Position numbers and translations under genes: made by a program. A DNA stretch of 24,115 nt from Clostridiales bacterium (GTDB taxonomy: Bacteria > Bacillota > Clostridia > Oscillospirales > Oscillospiraceae), in NCBI GenBank assembly GCA_019415645.1, contig DXYV01000043.1, forward strand, positions 1 through 24,115, read 5' to 3'. Shown here piece by piece: positions 14,242 through 21,219 of this stretch (its first letter is position 1; every line of letters begins with the position of its first letter). Below the pieces are notes generated by a model. That model ran no database searches and had not been told where the DNA came from. It saw only the letters and a program-made list of their open reading frames with translations.

Positions 14242-15120
14242 TTAAGCCCTTGGATGGGCTTTACTGTACACATCCTTCAGCTTGGGACTAATCAGCTGCG
14301 CATAGATTTGGGTGGATGAGATGTCCGCGTGGCCCAGCATCTCCTGAATGGACCGCAGATCCGCGCCATTTTCCAACAGATGCGCCGCAAAAGAATGGCG
14401 CAGTGTGTGTGGCGTAATGTCTTTTTCGATCCCCGCCTTCTCCTGATAATACTTTACGATTTTCCAGAAGCCCTGACGGCTCATGCGTTCTCCGTTCATG
14501 TTGACAAACAATGCGCGCTCGTTGGAATCTTCCAAAAGCTGCGGCCGAATCTCTTTTATGTAGGTGCTCAGCGCCTTTATGGCGGCGGGATAGAGGGGCA
14601 CGACCCGCTCTTTGTCCCGGGACTTACAATGGACAAAGCCCACAGACAAATTGACATCCTGAACATTCAACCCGACCAATTCACTGACCCGGATTCCGGT
14701 GGCATACAACAGCTCCAACATGGCCTTGTCCCGAAATCCCTTTGCGTCAGAACAGTCCGGCTGCTCCAGAAAAAGATCGACTTCCTTGCTGGTCAAAATC
14801 TGCGGTAGCTTTCGTTCCACCTTCGTAGGCGTAAATCCCTTGGCGGGATTGCTCGACACCTGGCCAGCCGAAAGCAAGTAGGTATAAAACGATTTAAGCG
14901 ATGCGATGGAACGAACCACGGTAGCCTCAGACTTGCCCTCCTGCTCCAGGTACTTCGCATAGCGCTGAATTTCCTCCGTGGTCACCCGGGTCACTTCGAG
15001 CCCGTTATGCTCCAGCCAGACCGAATACTGCCGCACATCCCGAACATAGGAGCTGCGCGTATTCTCAGAGGCTTTCTTTTCGGTTGTCAGCCAGTTCTCA
15101 TAGCCCCGGATGTGGTTCAT
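14242..15120 (-). CDS. xerD: Site-specific tyrosine recombinase XerD
   Basis: XerD, with XerC, resolves chromosome dimers at dif. The 292-aa protein has the usual Xer length. The catalytic residues are R144 (GIRVSEL), K166 (CKSRDKER), H238 and R241 (HTLRH), H264 (LGHADIS) and the nucleophile Y273 (QIYAQL). It lies 22 bp downstream of spoIIM, an association also seen near xerD in Bacillus, which supports the XerD name over XerC. A dif-like sequence lies upstream of spoIIM at 15935-15962. Confidence 0.9.
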   Translation of the reverse strand: MNHIRGYENWLTTEKKASENTRSSYVRDVRQYSVWLEHNGLEVTRVTTEEIQRYAKYLEQEGKSEATVVRSIASLKSFYTYLLSAGQVSSNPAKGFTPTKVERKLPQILTSKEVDLFLEQPDCSDAKGFRDKAMLELLYATGIRVSELVGLNVQDVNLSVGFVHCKSRDKERVVPLYPAAIKALSTYIKEIRPQLLEDSNERALFVNMNGERMSRQGFWKIVKYYQEKAGIEKDITPHTLRHSFAAHLLENGADLRSIQEMLGHADISSTQIYAQLISPKLKDVYSKAHPRA

Positions 15121-15142
15121 AATACGGACTCCTTCCCTTTCG

Positions 15143-15769
15143 TTAGGGTACCATTTCGGCCACTGCCTGCAGCAAACGGGGCGTCACCCAGCTTTGCAGC
15201 ATCACACCCATAGCCAGCAAAACCGCGCATCCACCAGCGCGGATAAAATATGCCGCGTGAAACGGATGACTCCGTTTGCTATCCCGAAAAAAGGTACCCA
15301 ACCGGCTCTTTGCAGTCCGGAACGCGCCCACGCCGAGCAGAAACAGGGCTGGAACCGCAAAAAAACCAGATACTCCAAATACGGCCAGCGCAGCCAACGC
15401 GCCTGGACCGCCAAATAAACGCACAAACACCGAAATGGAGAAGGAAAGAAGAAACCCACGGATCAAAAACACGGCCGGGACCGCAACTGCACCAAGGGCA
15501 GTGAAGCCGCATAGAAAAACCAGAAGCGGCCAGCGGCTGAGTTCCCATATGGTCGAAAACAGGGACGGCAGCAAAACCTCACCGTCCCTCAAGACTGCAA
15601 AATAATCGTTCAGATAAGCGGACAGATGCGACTGGGCATTTTCCCCTAAATAACCGGCCAAAAGACACCCCAGCACAATCCCCAGCAAAAAACAGACTGA
15701 GAGACACAATAACTCAGGCCGATAAGTGGCCCCAGGCCCGTCCAGAATACGCGGAAATCGTTTTCTCAC
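15143..15769 (-). CDS. spoIIM: Stage II sporulation protein M
   Basis: SpoIIM is a membrane protein of the mother cell that acts with SpoIID and SpoIIP in engulfment of the forespore. The 208-aa protein (Bacillus 214) shows about five membrane segments, near residues 19-40, 78-93, 95-115, 121-150 and 176-200, and the family stretch AVPAVFLIRGFLLSFSI. The start is GTG with GGGAGGG upstream. It is the first gene of a spoIIM-xerD unit. Bacillus spoIIM is read by SigE; I could not place a confident SigE promoter in the long gap upstream. Confidence 0.9.
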   Translation of the reverse strand: MRKRFPRILDGPGATYRPELLCLSVCFLLGIVLGCLLAGYLGENAQSHLSAYLNDYFAVLRDGEVLLPSLFSTIWELSRWPLLVFLCGFTALGAVAVPAVFLIRGFLLSFSISVFVRLFGGPGALAALAVFGVSGFFAVPALFLLGVGAFRTAKSRLGTFFRDSKRSHPFHAAYFIRAGGCAVLLAMGVMLQSWVTPRLLQAVAEMVP

Positions 15770-16166
15770 ATTACATCCCTCCCGCTTTATACCAACAGCC
15801 TATGAACCGAGCGGAAGAGATATGTAAAAAAGAGCGGTCAAAATCTCATGTTTTCTTTTCTTCAATATAAAACACTTTTCGGTGAAGTGCAAGGGAAAAC
15901 CCGGAAAATTTTTATTTTTGTTCATTATGCCACTTTATTATGTAAATAGAATTATGTAAACAAAAGAAAACGGCGAAACAGTGTCACCCGTGAGGATACA
16001 AAATATCTGTGTGCTTCTGGCTTCTGGCACAAAATATAGGAGCTGATTACAACATGTTATCTTCCGAGTCTCTTCCAGGAAGCCTGCCTTTGGCCCCTCC
16101 GCTCCCTGCTCTATTCGGCCTTTTCTATGAGGTATTTTTATGTTACGGAGCTTTCACGGGTTTATG
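15770..16166. other. 397-bp intergenic region with repeats
   Basis: This is the longest stretch without a credible gene. It holds two direct copies of ATTATGTAAA (15937-15946 and 15951-15960) that form part of a dif-like site, a third ATTATG at 15924, a tandem TTCTGGC pair near 16013-16026, and a small TCAC/GTGA hairpin near 15983-15992. A plus-strand ORF from 16054 has a ribosome-site-like AGGAG but runs antisense into the YrzE-like gene and has no recognisable protein features. No terminator is seen for the YrzE-like gene. Confidence 0.6.
15935..15962 (+). other. Candidate dif-like Xer site
   Basis: The 28-bp stretch reads as 11-bp arm TTATTATGTAA, 6-bp centre ATAGAA, 11-bp arm TTATGTAAACA. 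The second arm matches the XerD-side arm of Bacillus dif (TTATGTAAACT) at 10 of 11 positions. The first arm does not match the Bacillus XerC-side arm, but is an imperfect inverse of the second (7 of 11). It lies about 170 bp before spoIIM-xerD. Tentative. Confidence 0.3.
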
Positions 16167-16577
16167 TCATTTCCGTCTCTTTTTCCGCGGTCGGCCGCCG
16201 AGCAGACCTACCACACACCCGCCGCACAGACTGCCGAACAGTAAAGCCGCGCCCCCCTCCTCTATCGCCATTCCGTCAAATGCAAGCATGCCGACGGTGA
16301 GCAGGAGAAGTAGAAAAACAGCTGCAACGGCCAGGCCGATCAATAGGGTCCGCCCCTTGCTGCGCCGGATTGCAAGAAAGGCTCCCGACGCAGTCCCTAG
16401 AACGCAGCCCGCAACCGTAAGCTGACGGATCAAGGACTCACCCAGCCACCCAGCGGAAATTGCGATAGATGCCAGGAAAAGAAATACACAGCAGACCGCA
16501 AGTGCCAGCCCGCCTCCCAGTAAAACGTTGCTCAATAGCTCGACCACATGTTTTCCCTCATGCTCGGTTTTGTTCAT
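16167..16577 (-). CDS. Small membrane protein, TIGR04086/YrzE-like
   Basis: A 136-aa protein with four likely membrane segments (about 13-42, 50-70, 76-100, 108-127), a GRPRKKRRK basic tail, and the Gly-rich LLGGGLA and LFGSLCGGCVVGLLGG patterns of YrzE-type proteins. In Bacillus yrzE sits next to yajC (yrbF), tgt and queA, and the same order is seen here, which supports the assignment. Function is unknown. The start at 16577 has AAAGGGG upstream; the reading frame extends to 16607 without a ribosome site. A terminator separates it from yajC, so it may need its own promoter, which I could not define. Confidence 0.65.
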   Translation of the reverse strand: MNKTEHEGKHVVELLSNVLLGGGLALAVCCVFLFLASIAISAGWLGESLIRQLTVAGCVLGTASGAFLAIRRSKGRTLLIGLAVAAVFLLLLLTVGMLAFDGMAIEEGGAALLFGSLCGGCVVGLLGGRPRKKRRK

Positions 16578-16648
16578 CCGGAAGCACCCCTTTCTTGCAC
16601 AGTACACTTATATGCGTACCTCGGGGCAGACATACGGCTCCGGAGCAT

Positions 16649-16690
16649 AAAAAGAGAAGCAACCGCTTGGATGCGGCTGCTTCTCTTTTT
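16649..16690 (-). terminator. Terminator of yajC
   Basis: An 18-bp stem with one A-C mismatch (16649-16666 with 16673-16690) and a 6-nt loop, flanked by A and T runs. It begins 13 nt after the yajC stop codon on the minus strand. Confidence 0.8.
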
Positions 16691-16702
16691 TCGAACTGAA
16701 AA

Positions 16703-17032
16703 TCAATCCTTCTTCTCTTCCGGTTTCTTTTCTTTTTTCTCTTTCTTATTGGTCGTCTCGGGCGTAGCGTCCTGAGAGGTCTGCGTGCCCTTGGTGGAAA
16801 TTGCCCACTTCGTAAATTCAATGCGCACGCGGTCCGCGCCGGTTTCCATTACAATGGTCTCTTCCTTGATGGCGCAGATCGTACCGACTACGCCGCCGAT
16901 GGTGGTGATCTCATCGCCCACCTTCAGGCTGTTGCGCATTTCCGTCACGGCCTTTTTCTTTTTGTTCTCTGGCCGAATCAACAGGAAATAGAAGATGGCG
17001 ACCATCAAAACGATCATAATAACTACGTCCAA
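16703..17032 (-). CDS. yajC: Preprotein translocase accessory subunit YajC
   Basis: YajC associates with SecDF at the Sec translocon. The 109-aa protein has one N-terminal membrane segment (about 3-20) ending in FLLIRPENKKKK, the family hallmark (F-x-x-x-RPxxKK), then a small soluble domain (LKVGDEITTIGGVVGTICAIKEETIVMET) and a Lys/Glu-rich tail. The start is TTG with GGAGG 8 nt upstream. It has its own promoter and terminator, so it is a single-gene unit although it lies directly after tgt, as in many bacteria. Confidence 0.92.
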   Translation of the reverse strand: MDVVIMIVLMVAIFYFLLIRPENKKKKAVTEMRNSLKVGDEITTIGGVVGTICAIKEETIVMETGADRVRIEFTKWAISTKGTQTSQDATPETTNKKEKKEKKPEEKKD

Positions 17033-17086
17033 AGCAATTCCTCCGATGTCATGGTATAGTGTGGTATGTGCGAAAAGCTATAAGAT

Positions 17087-17115
17087 AGTATAGCGATTTC
17101 AAGGCAAGAGTGCAA
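17087..17115 (-). promoter_or_regulatory. SigA-type promoter of yajC
   Basis: Minus strand: TTGCAC (17115-17110), 17-bp spacer, TATACT (17092-17087). Start near 17080, leader about 48 nt. Confidence 0.65.
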
Positions 17116-17142
17116 GCTTTTTTTCGAAATTTGATGGAAAAC

Positions 17143-18273
17143 TCAAATTCTGTCGGCCAGCTTTTCGGAGTATTCCGCGCGGAATTGAGAAAAGCAGCCT
17201 TGATCCAGTGCCGCACGGATTCGGGCGGCCAACTGATTATAAAAGTACAGGTTATGCATAACGGCCAGACGCATGGCCAGCATTTCACCTGCCACAAACA
17301 GATGGCGCAGGTAGGCACGGGAAAAGGAACGGCACACCGGGCAGTCACAGTCCGGGTCAATGGGGCGCTCATCCAGCTTATACTTTTCATTTTTGATATT
17401 CAGTGCGCCCTGCCAGGTAAAGAGCTTTCCGTGACGGGCATTGCGGGCCGGCATGACACAGTCGAAGAAATCCACGCCCCGGGCTACGCCCTCGATGATG
17501 TTGGACGGTGTACCCACGCCCATGAGATAACGCGGCTTGTCCTCCGGCATATAGGGCTCTACGGCCTCGATAATGTCATACATCACCTGAGTCTCTTCTC
17601 CAACTGCCAGTCCTCCGATGGCATAACCCTCACAGTCGATTTTTGCGGTCTGCTGCATATGCCAGATTCGCAGGTCCGGGAATGTGCTCCCCTGATTGAT
17701 TCCAAAGAGCATCTGCTGCGGATTGACACAGTCCGGACTCTGGTTGAGCCGGTCATGCTCCGCCTTGCAGCGCGCCAGCCAGCGCAGCGTGCGCTCGCAG
17801 GAGGCCTTGGCATACTCGTAAGTCGCCGGATTTTCCACGCACTCGTCAAAAGCCATCGCAATATCGCTGCCCAGATTGGACTGGATTCGCATCGACTCCT
17901 CTGGTCCCATAAAGATTTTTCGTCCGTCGATGTGAGAGGCAAAGGTAACCCCTTCCTCCGTGATTTTGCGCAGTCCGGACAGAGAAAACACCTGAAATCC
18001 GCCGCTGTCCGTCAGGATAGGACCGGACCAGTCCATAAAACGATGCAGTCCGCCCATCTGCCTTACCACATCGTCTCCGGGACGCAGGTGCAGATGATAG
18101 GTATTGGACAGCTCGATTTGACAGCCCAGTTCCTTCAGATCATGCGCCGAAACAGCGCCCTTAATGGCGCCCTGGGTTCCTACGTTCATAAAGACCGGGG
18201 TCTGGACCGTGCCATGCGCGCAGGAAAATTCTCCACGGCGCGCCTTCCCCTCTGTTTTGATTACCTGAAACAA
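17143..18273 (-). CDS. tgt: tRNA-guanine transglycosylase (Tgt)
   Basis: Tgt swaps guanine 34 of GUN-anticodon tRNAs for preQ1, giving queuosine after QueA acts. The 376-aa protein has D89 (LTDSGGFQ), the nucleophile D261 (DFFDCVMPARNARHG), and zinc ligands C299, C301, C304 and H330. The pocket residues DEC and GGLAVGE are the kind seen in preQ1-using bacterial enzymes, and not those of queuine-using ones; with queA alongside, preQ1 is the likely substrate. The start is TTG: GGAG lies 8 nt upstream and an in-frame TGA precedes it directly, so no earlier start is possible. It follows queA after a 63-bp gap. Confidence 0.96.
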   Translation of the reverse strand: MFQVIKTEGKARRGEFSCAHGTVQTPVFMNVGTQGAIKGAVSAHDLKELGCQIELSNTYHLHLRPGDDVVRQMGGLHRFMDWSGPILTDSGGFQVFSLSGLRKITEEGVTFASHIDGRKIFMGPEESMRIQSNLGSDIAMAFDECVENPATYEYAKASCERTLRWLARCKAEHDRLNQSPDCVNPQQMLFGINQGSTFPDLRIWHMQQTAKIDCEGYAIGGLAVGEETQVMYDIIEAVEPYMPEDKPRYLMGVGTPSNIIEGVARGVDFFDCVMPARNARHGKLFTWQGALNIKNEKYKLDERPIDPDCDCPVCRSFSRAYLRHLFVAGEMLAMRLAVMHNLYFYNQLAARIRAALDQGCFSQFRAEYSEKLADRI

Positions 18274-18336
18274 TCAAAAAACTCCAATCTGTCAATCTGT
18301 GTTACTGATTCGTAAAAACGGGTATGACACTCCATT

Positions 18337-19365
18337 CTACCAAATAAACATGGCGTCGCCAAAGGAAAAGAACCGATACTTCTGTTCCACGGCCTCCCGA
18401 TAGGCCGCCAGCACATGCTCTCGGCCCGCCAGTGCCGACACCAGCATAATCAGCGTGGACTCTGGCAGGTGAAAATTGGTAATCAGACCATCCAACACCT
18501 TGAAGCGATAACCGGGATAAATAAAAATATTGGTCCAGCCTGCGGACTCCTTCAGCGTCCCATCCTCCTGGGCCCAGCTTTCAATGGTCCGGCAAGAGGT
18601 GGTCCCGACACAGATCACACGTCCGCCCTGCCGCTTCGTTTGATTGATCTGGTCTGCCGTTTCTTGGGAGATCATACAATACTCGGAGTGCATATCATGA
18701 TCTGTGATGTTCTCTTCCTTTACAGGTCGGAATGTGCCGAGTCCAACATGAAGTGTAACGTAGCAAAGCTTTACACCCATGTTCTGAATTTTTTCCAGGA
18801 GCTCTTTAGTAAAATGGAGCCCAGCCGTAGGAGCGGCCGCCGAACCGATCTCTCTGGAATAGACGGTCTGGTAGCGCTCGGGATCTTGCAACTCCGCCTT
18901 GATATAAGGCGGAAGCGGCATCTTGCCGAGCCGCTCCAGTACCTCCAAAAAGATTCCTTCATACTGAAACCGTACCAGCCGGTTTCCACCCTCTACCTCA
19001 CCGACGACCTCGGCCGTCAGCTCGCCGTTTCCGAAGGAGAGCTGTGCGCCCACGCGCATTTTTTTTCCCGGACGGACCAGACACTCCCAGGTTTTGTCAC
19101 CCCGGTCCACCAGAAGAAGCACCTCGCAGGCGCCGCCGCCGGGCAGCCGATGTCCGATCAGTCGGGCCGGCAAGACTCTGGAATCGTTGAGGACCAAACA
19201 GTCGCCCGGACGGAGCAGCTGCGGCAGATCATAGAAGTGCAGATGCCGGGTCTCCCCCGTCTCCTTGTTGAGGGTGAGCAGGCGGGAATTGTCCCGTTTT
19301 TCCAGAGGGGTCTGCGCAATCAATTCCTCTGGAAGGTCAAAATAGAAGTCAGATGTTTTAAGCAT
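18337..19365 (-). CDS. queA: S-adenosylmethionine:tRNA ribosyltransferase-isomerase
   Basis: QueA transfers a ribosyl group from SAM to preQ1 in tRNA to make epoxyqueuosine. The 342-aa length equals that of Bacillus QueA. Landmarks are the start MLKTSDFYFDLPEELIAQTP, NDSRVLPARL near 60-69, the GSAAAPTAGLHF stretch, HVGLGTFRPV and the end NFHLPESTLIMLVSALAG. The start at 19365 is chosen from this family N-terminus; it overlaps the spoIID stop by one base (TAATG), so the two are translationally coupled. The AGGAG ribosome site lies within the last codons of spoIID. Confidence 0.97.
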   Translation of the reverse strand: MLKTSDFYFDLPEELIAQTPLEKRDNSRLLTLNKETGETRHLHFYDLPQLLRPGDCLVLNDSRVLPARLIGHRLPGGGACEVLLLVDRGDKTWECLVRPGKKMRVGAQLSFGNGELTAEVVGEVEGGNRLVRFQYEGIFLEVLERLGKMPLPPYIKAELQDPERYQTVYSREIGSAAAPTAGLHFTKELLEKIQNMGVKLCYVTLHVGLGTFRPVKEENITDHDMHSEYCMISQETADQINQTKRQGGRVICVGTTSCRTIESWAQEDGTLKESAGWTNIFIYPGYRFKVLDGLITNFHLPESTLIMLVSALAGREHVLAAYREAVEQKYRFFSFGDAMFIW

Positions 19366-21032
19366 TATTCTACGGTTACTCCTGTATAATAAAATGTTAA
19401 GATGTCCACATAGTCGAACCCCTGCTGCGCCATCGCATAAGCGCCCCACTGGCTCATACCCACGTTATGGCCGTTTCCAGTCCCCTGGAAGGTAAAAGTG
19501 CCGCTGCTGCCCGAACTGGAAGAAGTGCCGTTGCCAGTGCCAGTCAGCTGCTGCGTACCGGAACCGGTAATTACATAAGGCGTTCCGCTGATTACACTCT
19601 TGTTTCCGTTGCTGTCGATTGCGTACATCCCGTCCACCGACCCTGTACTGGAACCATTGACATAGATGCCGCCAGAAGAACTGCCGTCTGCCAAATCAAA
19701 CCGCATGGACTGGAACCCGAAATAGGTCCGGCAGTTTTCTTTGTAGACCGTCCAATTCTTCCCGTTCGCATCGGTAAACGTCATACTATACACATTTCCG
19801 GTTTCTGTTTTCGTGAGGGAGACGGCCGTGATCACGCCGCAGCTGGTAAAGCCCTTGGCCACCAGCTTTGCCTGAAGCTCTTCGCCCGTATAGGTAGAGG
19901 TCCAATTATAATTGGAGATTAGGTCCGCGACGGAGGCCTCATAGGGATCTACGACTCCTCTCAAATACGGAATCGCCTCTGTCCACACATTTTCAGAGCT
20001 CTCCGTAGCGCCGCCGTCGCTGGCCGAAAATACGGTCTGCGCATAAGCTCCGTTGTATTTCACCGTAACGCCGGCAGTTTCTTCCACGGCGGCGATGGTC
20101 GTGCTGTTTTCGCTGTTTGTGCCGTGATAGACCTGACAGTCAGTGGAAGTACAGATGTCAAAGCCATAGCTTTTGTGTTTGTTGAGGTTGCTCAGGGCGT
20201 AAGTACGCGCGCAGACCGCCTGCGCCTTCAAAGCCTCCAGCGGCCAGGAGGGGGACATTTCATAAGGAACCACGCCCTTGATATAGTCGCCCAAGGGAAC
20301 GACATTGACCACCGTCAGATCACCGCCGCTGACGCGCTGGTAGCGAAATGCCCCGCGGTATTTGTAGCCCTTGAACCAGGTCTGCACGTCGGAGCTGCCC
20401 GTCGTATCCGGCTGGACACCCAGACCGGTGCCGCTTCCCTGGTCGTCGAACTGAAACAGGATGGTCGTTGTGCCGGTTTTGGTGACCGAAATTCCAGAAG
20501 AAGAGGTCTCCCCTACCGTGGCGCCCGAATAGGCCGACGCGGCAGAAGAAGCCGCGGATGCAGAAGTATAGGAGCCGACCCGGACGTAATAGGTCCCATT
20601 GATCCAAGCTACAAATCCACCTGCGCTGTCTGCTACGGACTTTGCCGTGCTGAAATCCGAGTAGTTGCCGGAAAGCTGCACATGGTAACATCCTACCACT
20701 CCATAGGAAGAGGGCGTGGTACTGTACCCATTGGAACTGGTCAAGTAAATGTTATGGGTCTTGAGCATAGTGATGGTAGTTTGATCTGTATAACCCAGCT
20801 CGATAAAATTCAAATCGCTGTCGAAGTAGCCAAAGCGATAGCCGCTTCCGCAACCACTGACGTTTTCCAGATTGGCCGTCGTCAGCGCGGAGGAGCTGTA
20901 ATAAAGCCCCACCCGCAGCAGGGAATCATCCAAGCTGGGATTGGTATAGGCCAGAGAGGGCACTGCCAAAACCAGAGCCAGAATCAGTGTCGTTACAATT
21001 TGCACAGTTTTCTTTCGTATGCGTCGCTTCAT
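19365..21032 (-). CDS. SpoIID/LytB-domain protein with SPOR-like region
   Basis: SpoIID-type enzymes are lytic transglycosylases that cut glycan strands; SpoIID itself drives engulfment. The 555-aa protein is much longer than Bacillus SpoIID (about 343). It has a signal or anchor segment at about 9-29, then a region with SPOR-like repeat features (HVQLSGNYSDFSTAKSVAD and TYYVRVGSYTSASAASSA, about 117-170). The SpoIID domain follows: catalytic E258 in VVPYEMSPSWPLEALKAQA, C294/C299 and H303 in ICTSTDCQVYHG, and the final GHNVGMSQWGAYAMA at 521-535. A Ser/Gly/Thr-rich stretch (about 451-516) is inserted before that last motif. It may be SpoIID itself or a vegetative relative. The start at 21032 gives a proper signal sequence with AAAGG upstream. 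Confidence 0.85.
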   Translation of the reverse strand: MKRRIRKKTVQIVTTLILALVLAVPSLAYTNPSLDDSLLRVGLYYSSSALTTANLENVSGCGSGYRFGYFDSDLNFIELGYTDQTTITMLKTHNIYLTSSNGYSTTPSSYGVVGCYHVQLSGNYSDFSTAKSVADSAGGFVAWINGTYYVRVGSYTSASAASSAASAYSGATVGETSSSGISVTKTGTTTILFQFDDQGSGTGLGVQPDTTGSSDVQTWFKGYKYRGAFRYQRVSGGDLTVVNVVPLGDYIKGVVPYEMSPSWPLEALKAQAVCARTYALSNLNKHKSYGFDICTSTDCQVYHGTNSENSTTIAAVEETAGVTVKYNGAYAQTVFSASDGGATESSENVWTEAIPYLRGVVDPYEASVADLISNYNWTSTYTGEELQAKLVAKGFTSCGVITAVSLTKTETGNVYSMTFTDANGKNWTVYKENCRTYFGFQSMRFDLADGSSSGGIYVNGSSTGSVDGMYAIDSNGNKSVISGTPYVITGSGTQQLTGTGNGTSSSSGSSGTFTFQGTGNGHNVGMSQWGAYAMAQQGFDYVDILTFYYTGVTVE

Positions 21033-21058
21033 TTCTCCAAAACCTTTCCTCGCGAAAA

Positions 21059-21088
21059 TTGACACTTTCGGCGCATCTATGATACTAT
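21059..21088 (+). promoter_or_regulatory. Candidate promoter of asd-dapA-dapB
   Basis: TTGACA (21059-21064), 18-bp spacer, TACTAT (21083-21088). The -35 is perfect, the -10 matches at 4 of 6. Start near 21095, leader about 125 nt. Confidence 0.5.
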
Positions 21089-21093
21089 TAACT

Positions 21094-21121
21094 ATAATAC
21101 TCTGGCACACTGCTCTCTCAA
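21094..21121 (-). promoter_or_regulatory. Promoter P1 of spoIID
   Basis: Minus strand: TTGAGA (21121-21116), 16-bp spacer, TATTAT (21099-21094). Start near 21087, leader about 55 nt. It faces the asd promoter head-on. A SigE-type reading of the same AT-rich block cannot be excluded. Confidence 0.5.
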
Positions 21122-21147
21122 AGCGCGTGGGCCGGCATGCTTTTTTC
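21121..21147 (+). promoter_or_regulatory. Terminator-like hairpin in the asd leader
   Basis: GCGTG (21126-21130) pairs with CATGC (21137-21141) around GGCCGG and is followed at once by six T residues. An alternative pairing uses AAAGC and GCTTT. Placed inside the presumed asd leader, it could act as an attenuator. No lysine riboswitch is recognisable. Confidence 0.35.
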
Positions 21148-21148
21148 A

Positions 21149-21178
21149 TTATAGTACAGAAACCGCCCTGATTTCAAC
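21149..21178 (-). promoter_or_regulatory. Promoter P2 of spoIID
   Basis: Minus strand: TTGAAA (21178-21173), 18-bp spacer, TATAAT (21154-21149). It would start near 21142, giving a leader of about 110 nt. Confidence 0.45.
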
Positions 21179-21219
21179 CTTTGTTTTCGGAAGTGTCGGG
21201 CGGATTGGAGGGAAAAACG

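Noticed and set aside
16009..16425. Plus-strand ORF of 138 codons
   Set aside because: Most of it mirrors the YrzE-like gene on the other strand; it is rich in Pro, Arg and Ser as shadow frames usually are, and it has no recognisable motif.
21095..21219. Lysine riboswitch in the asd leader
   Set aside because: The leader is too short for the conserved five-helix aptamer, and its core motifs are not seen.
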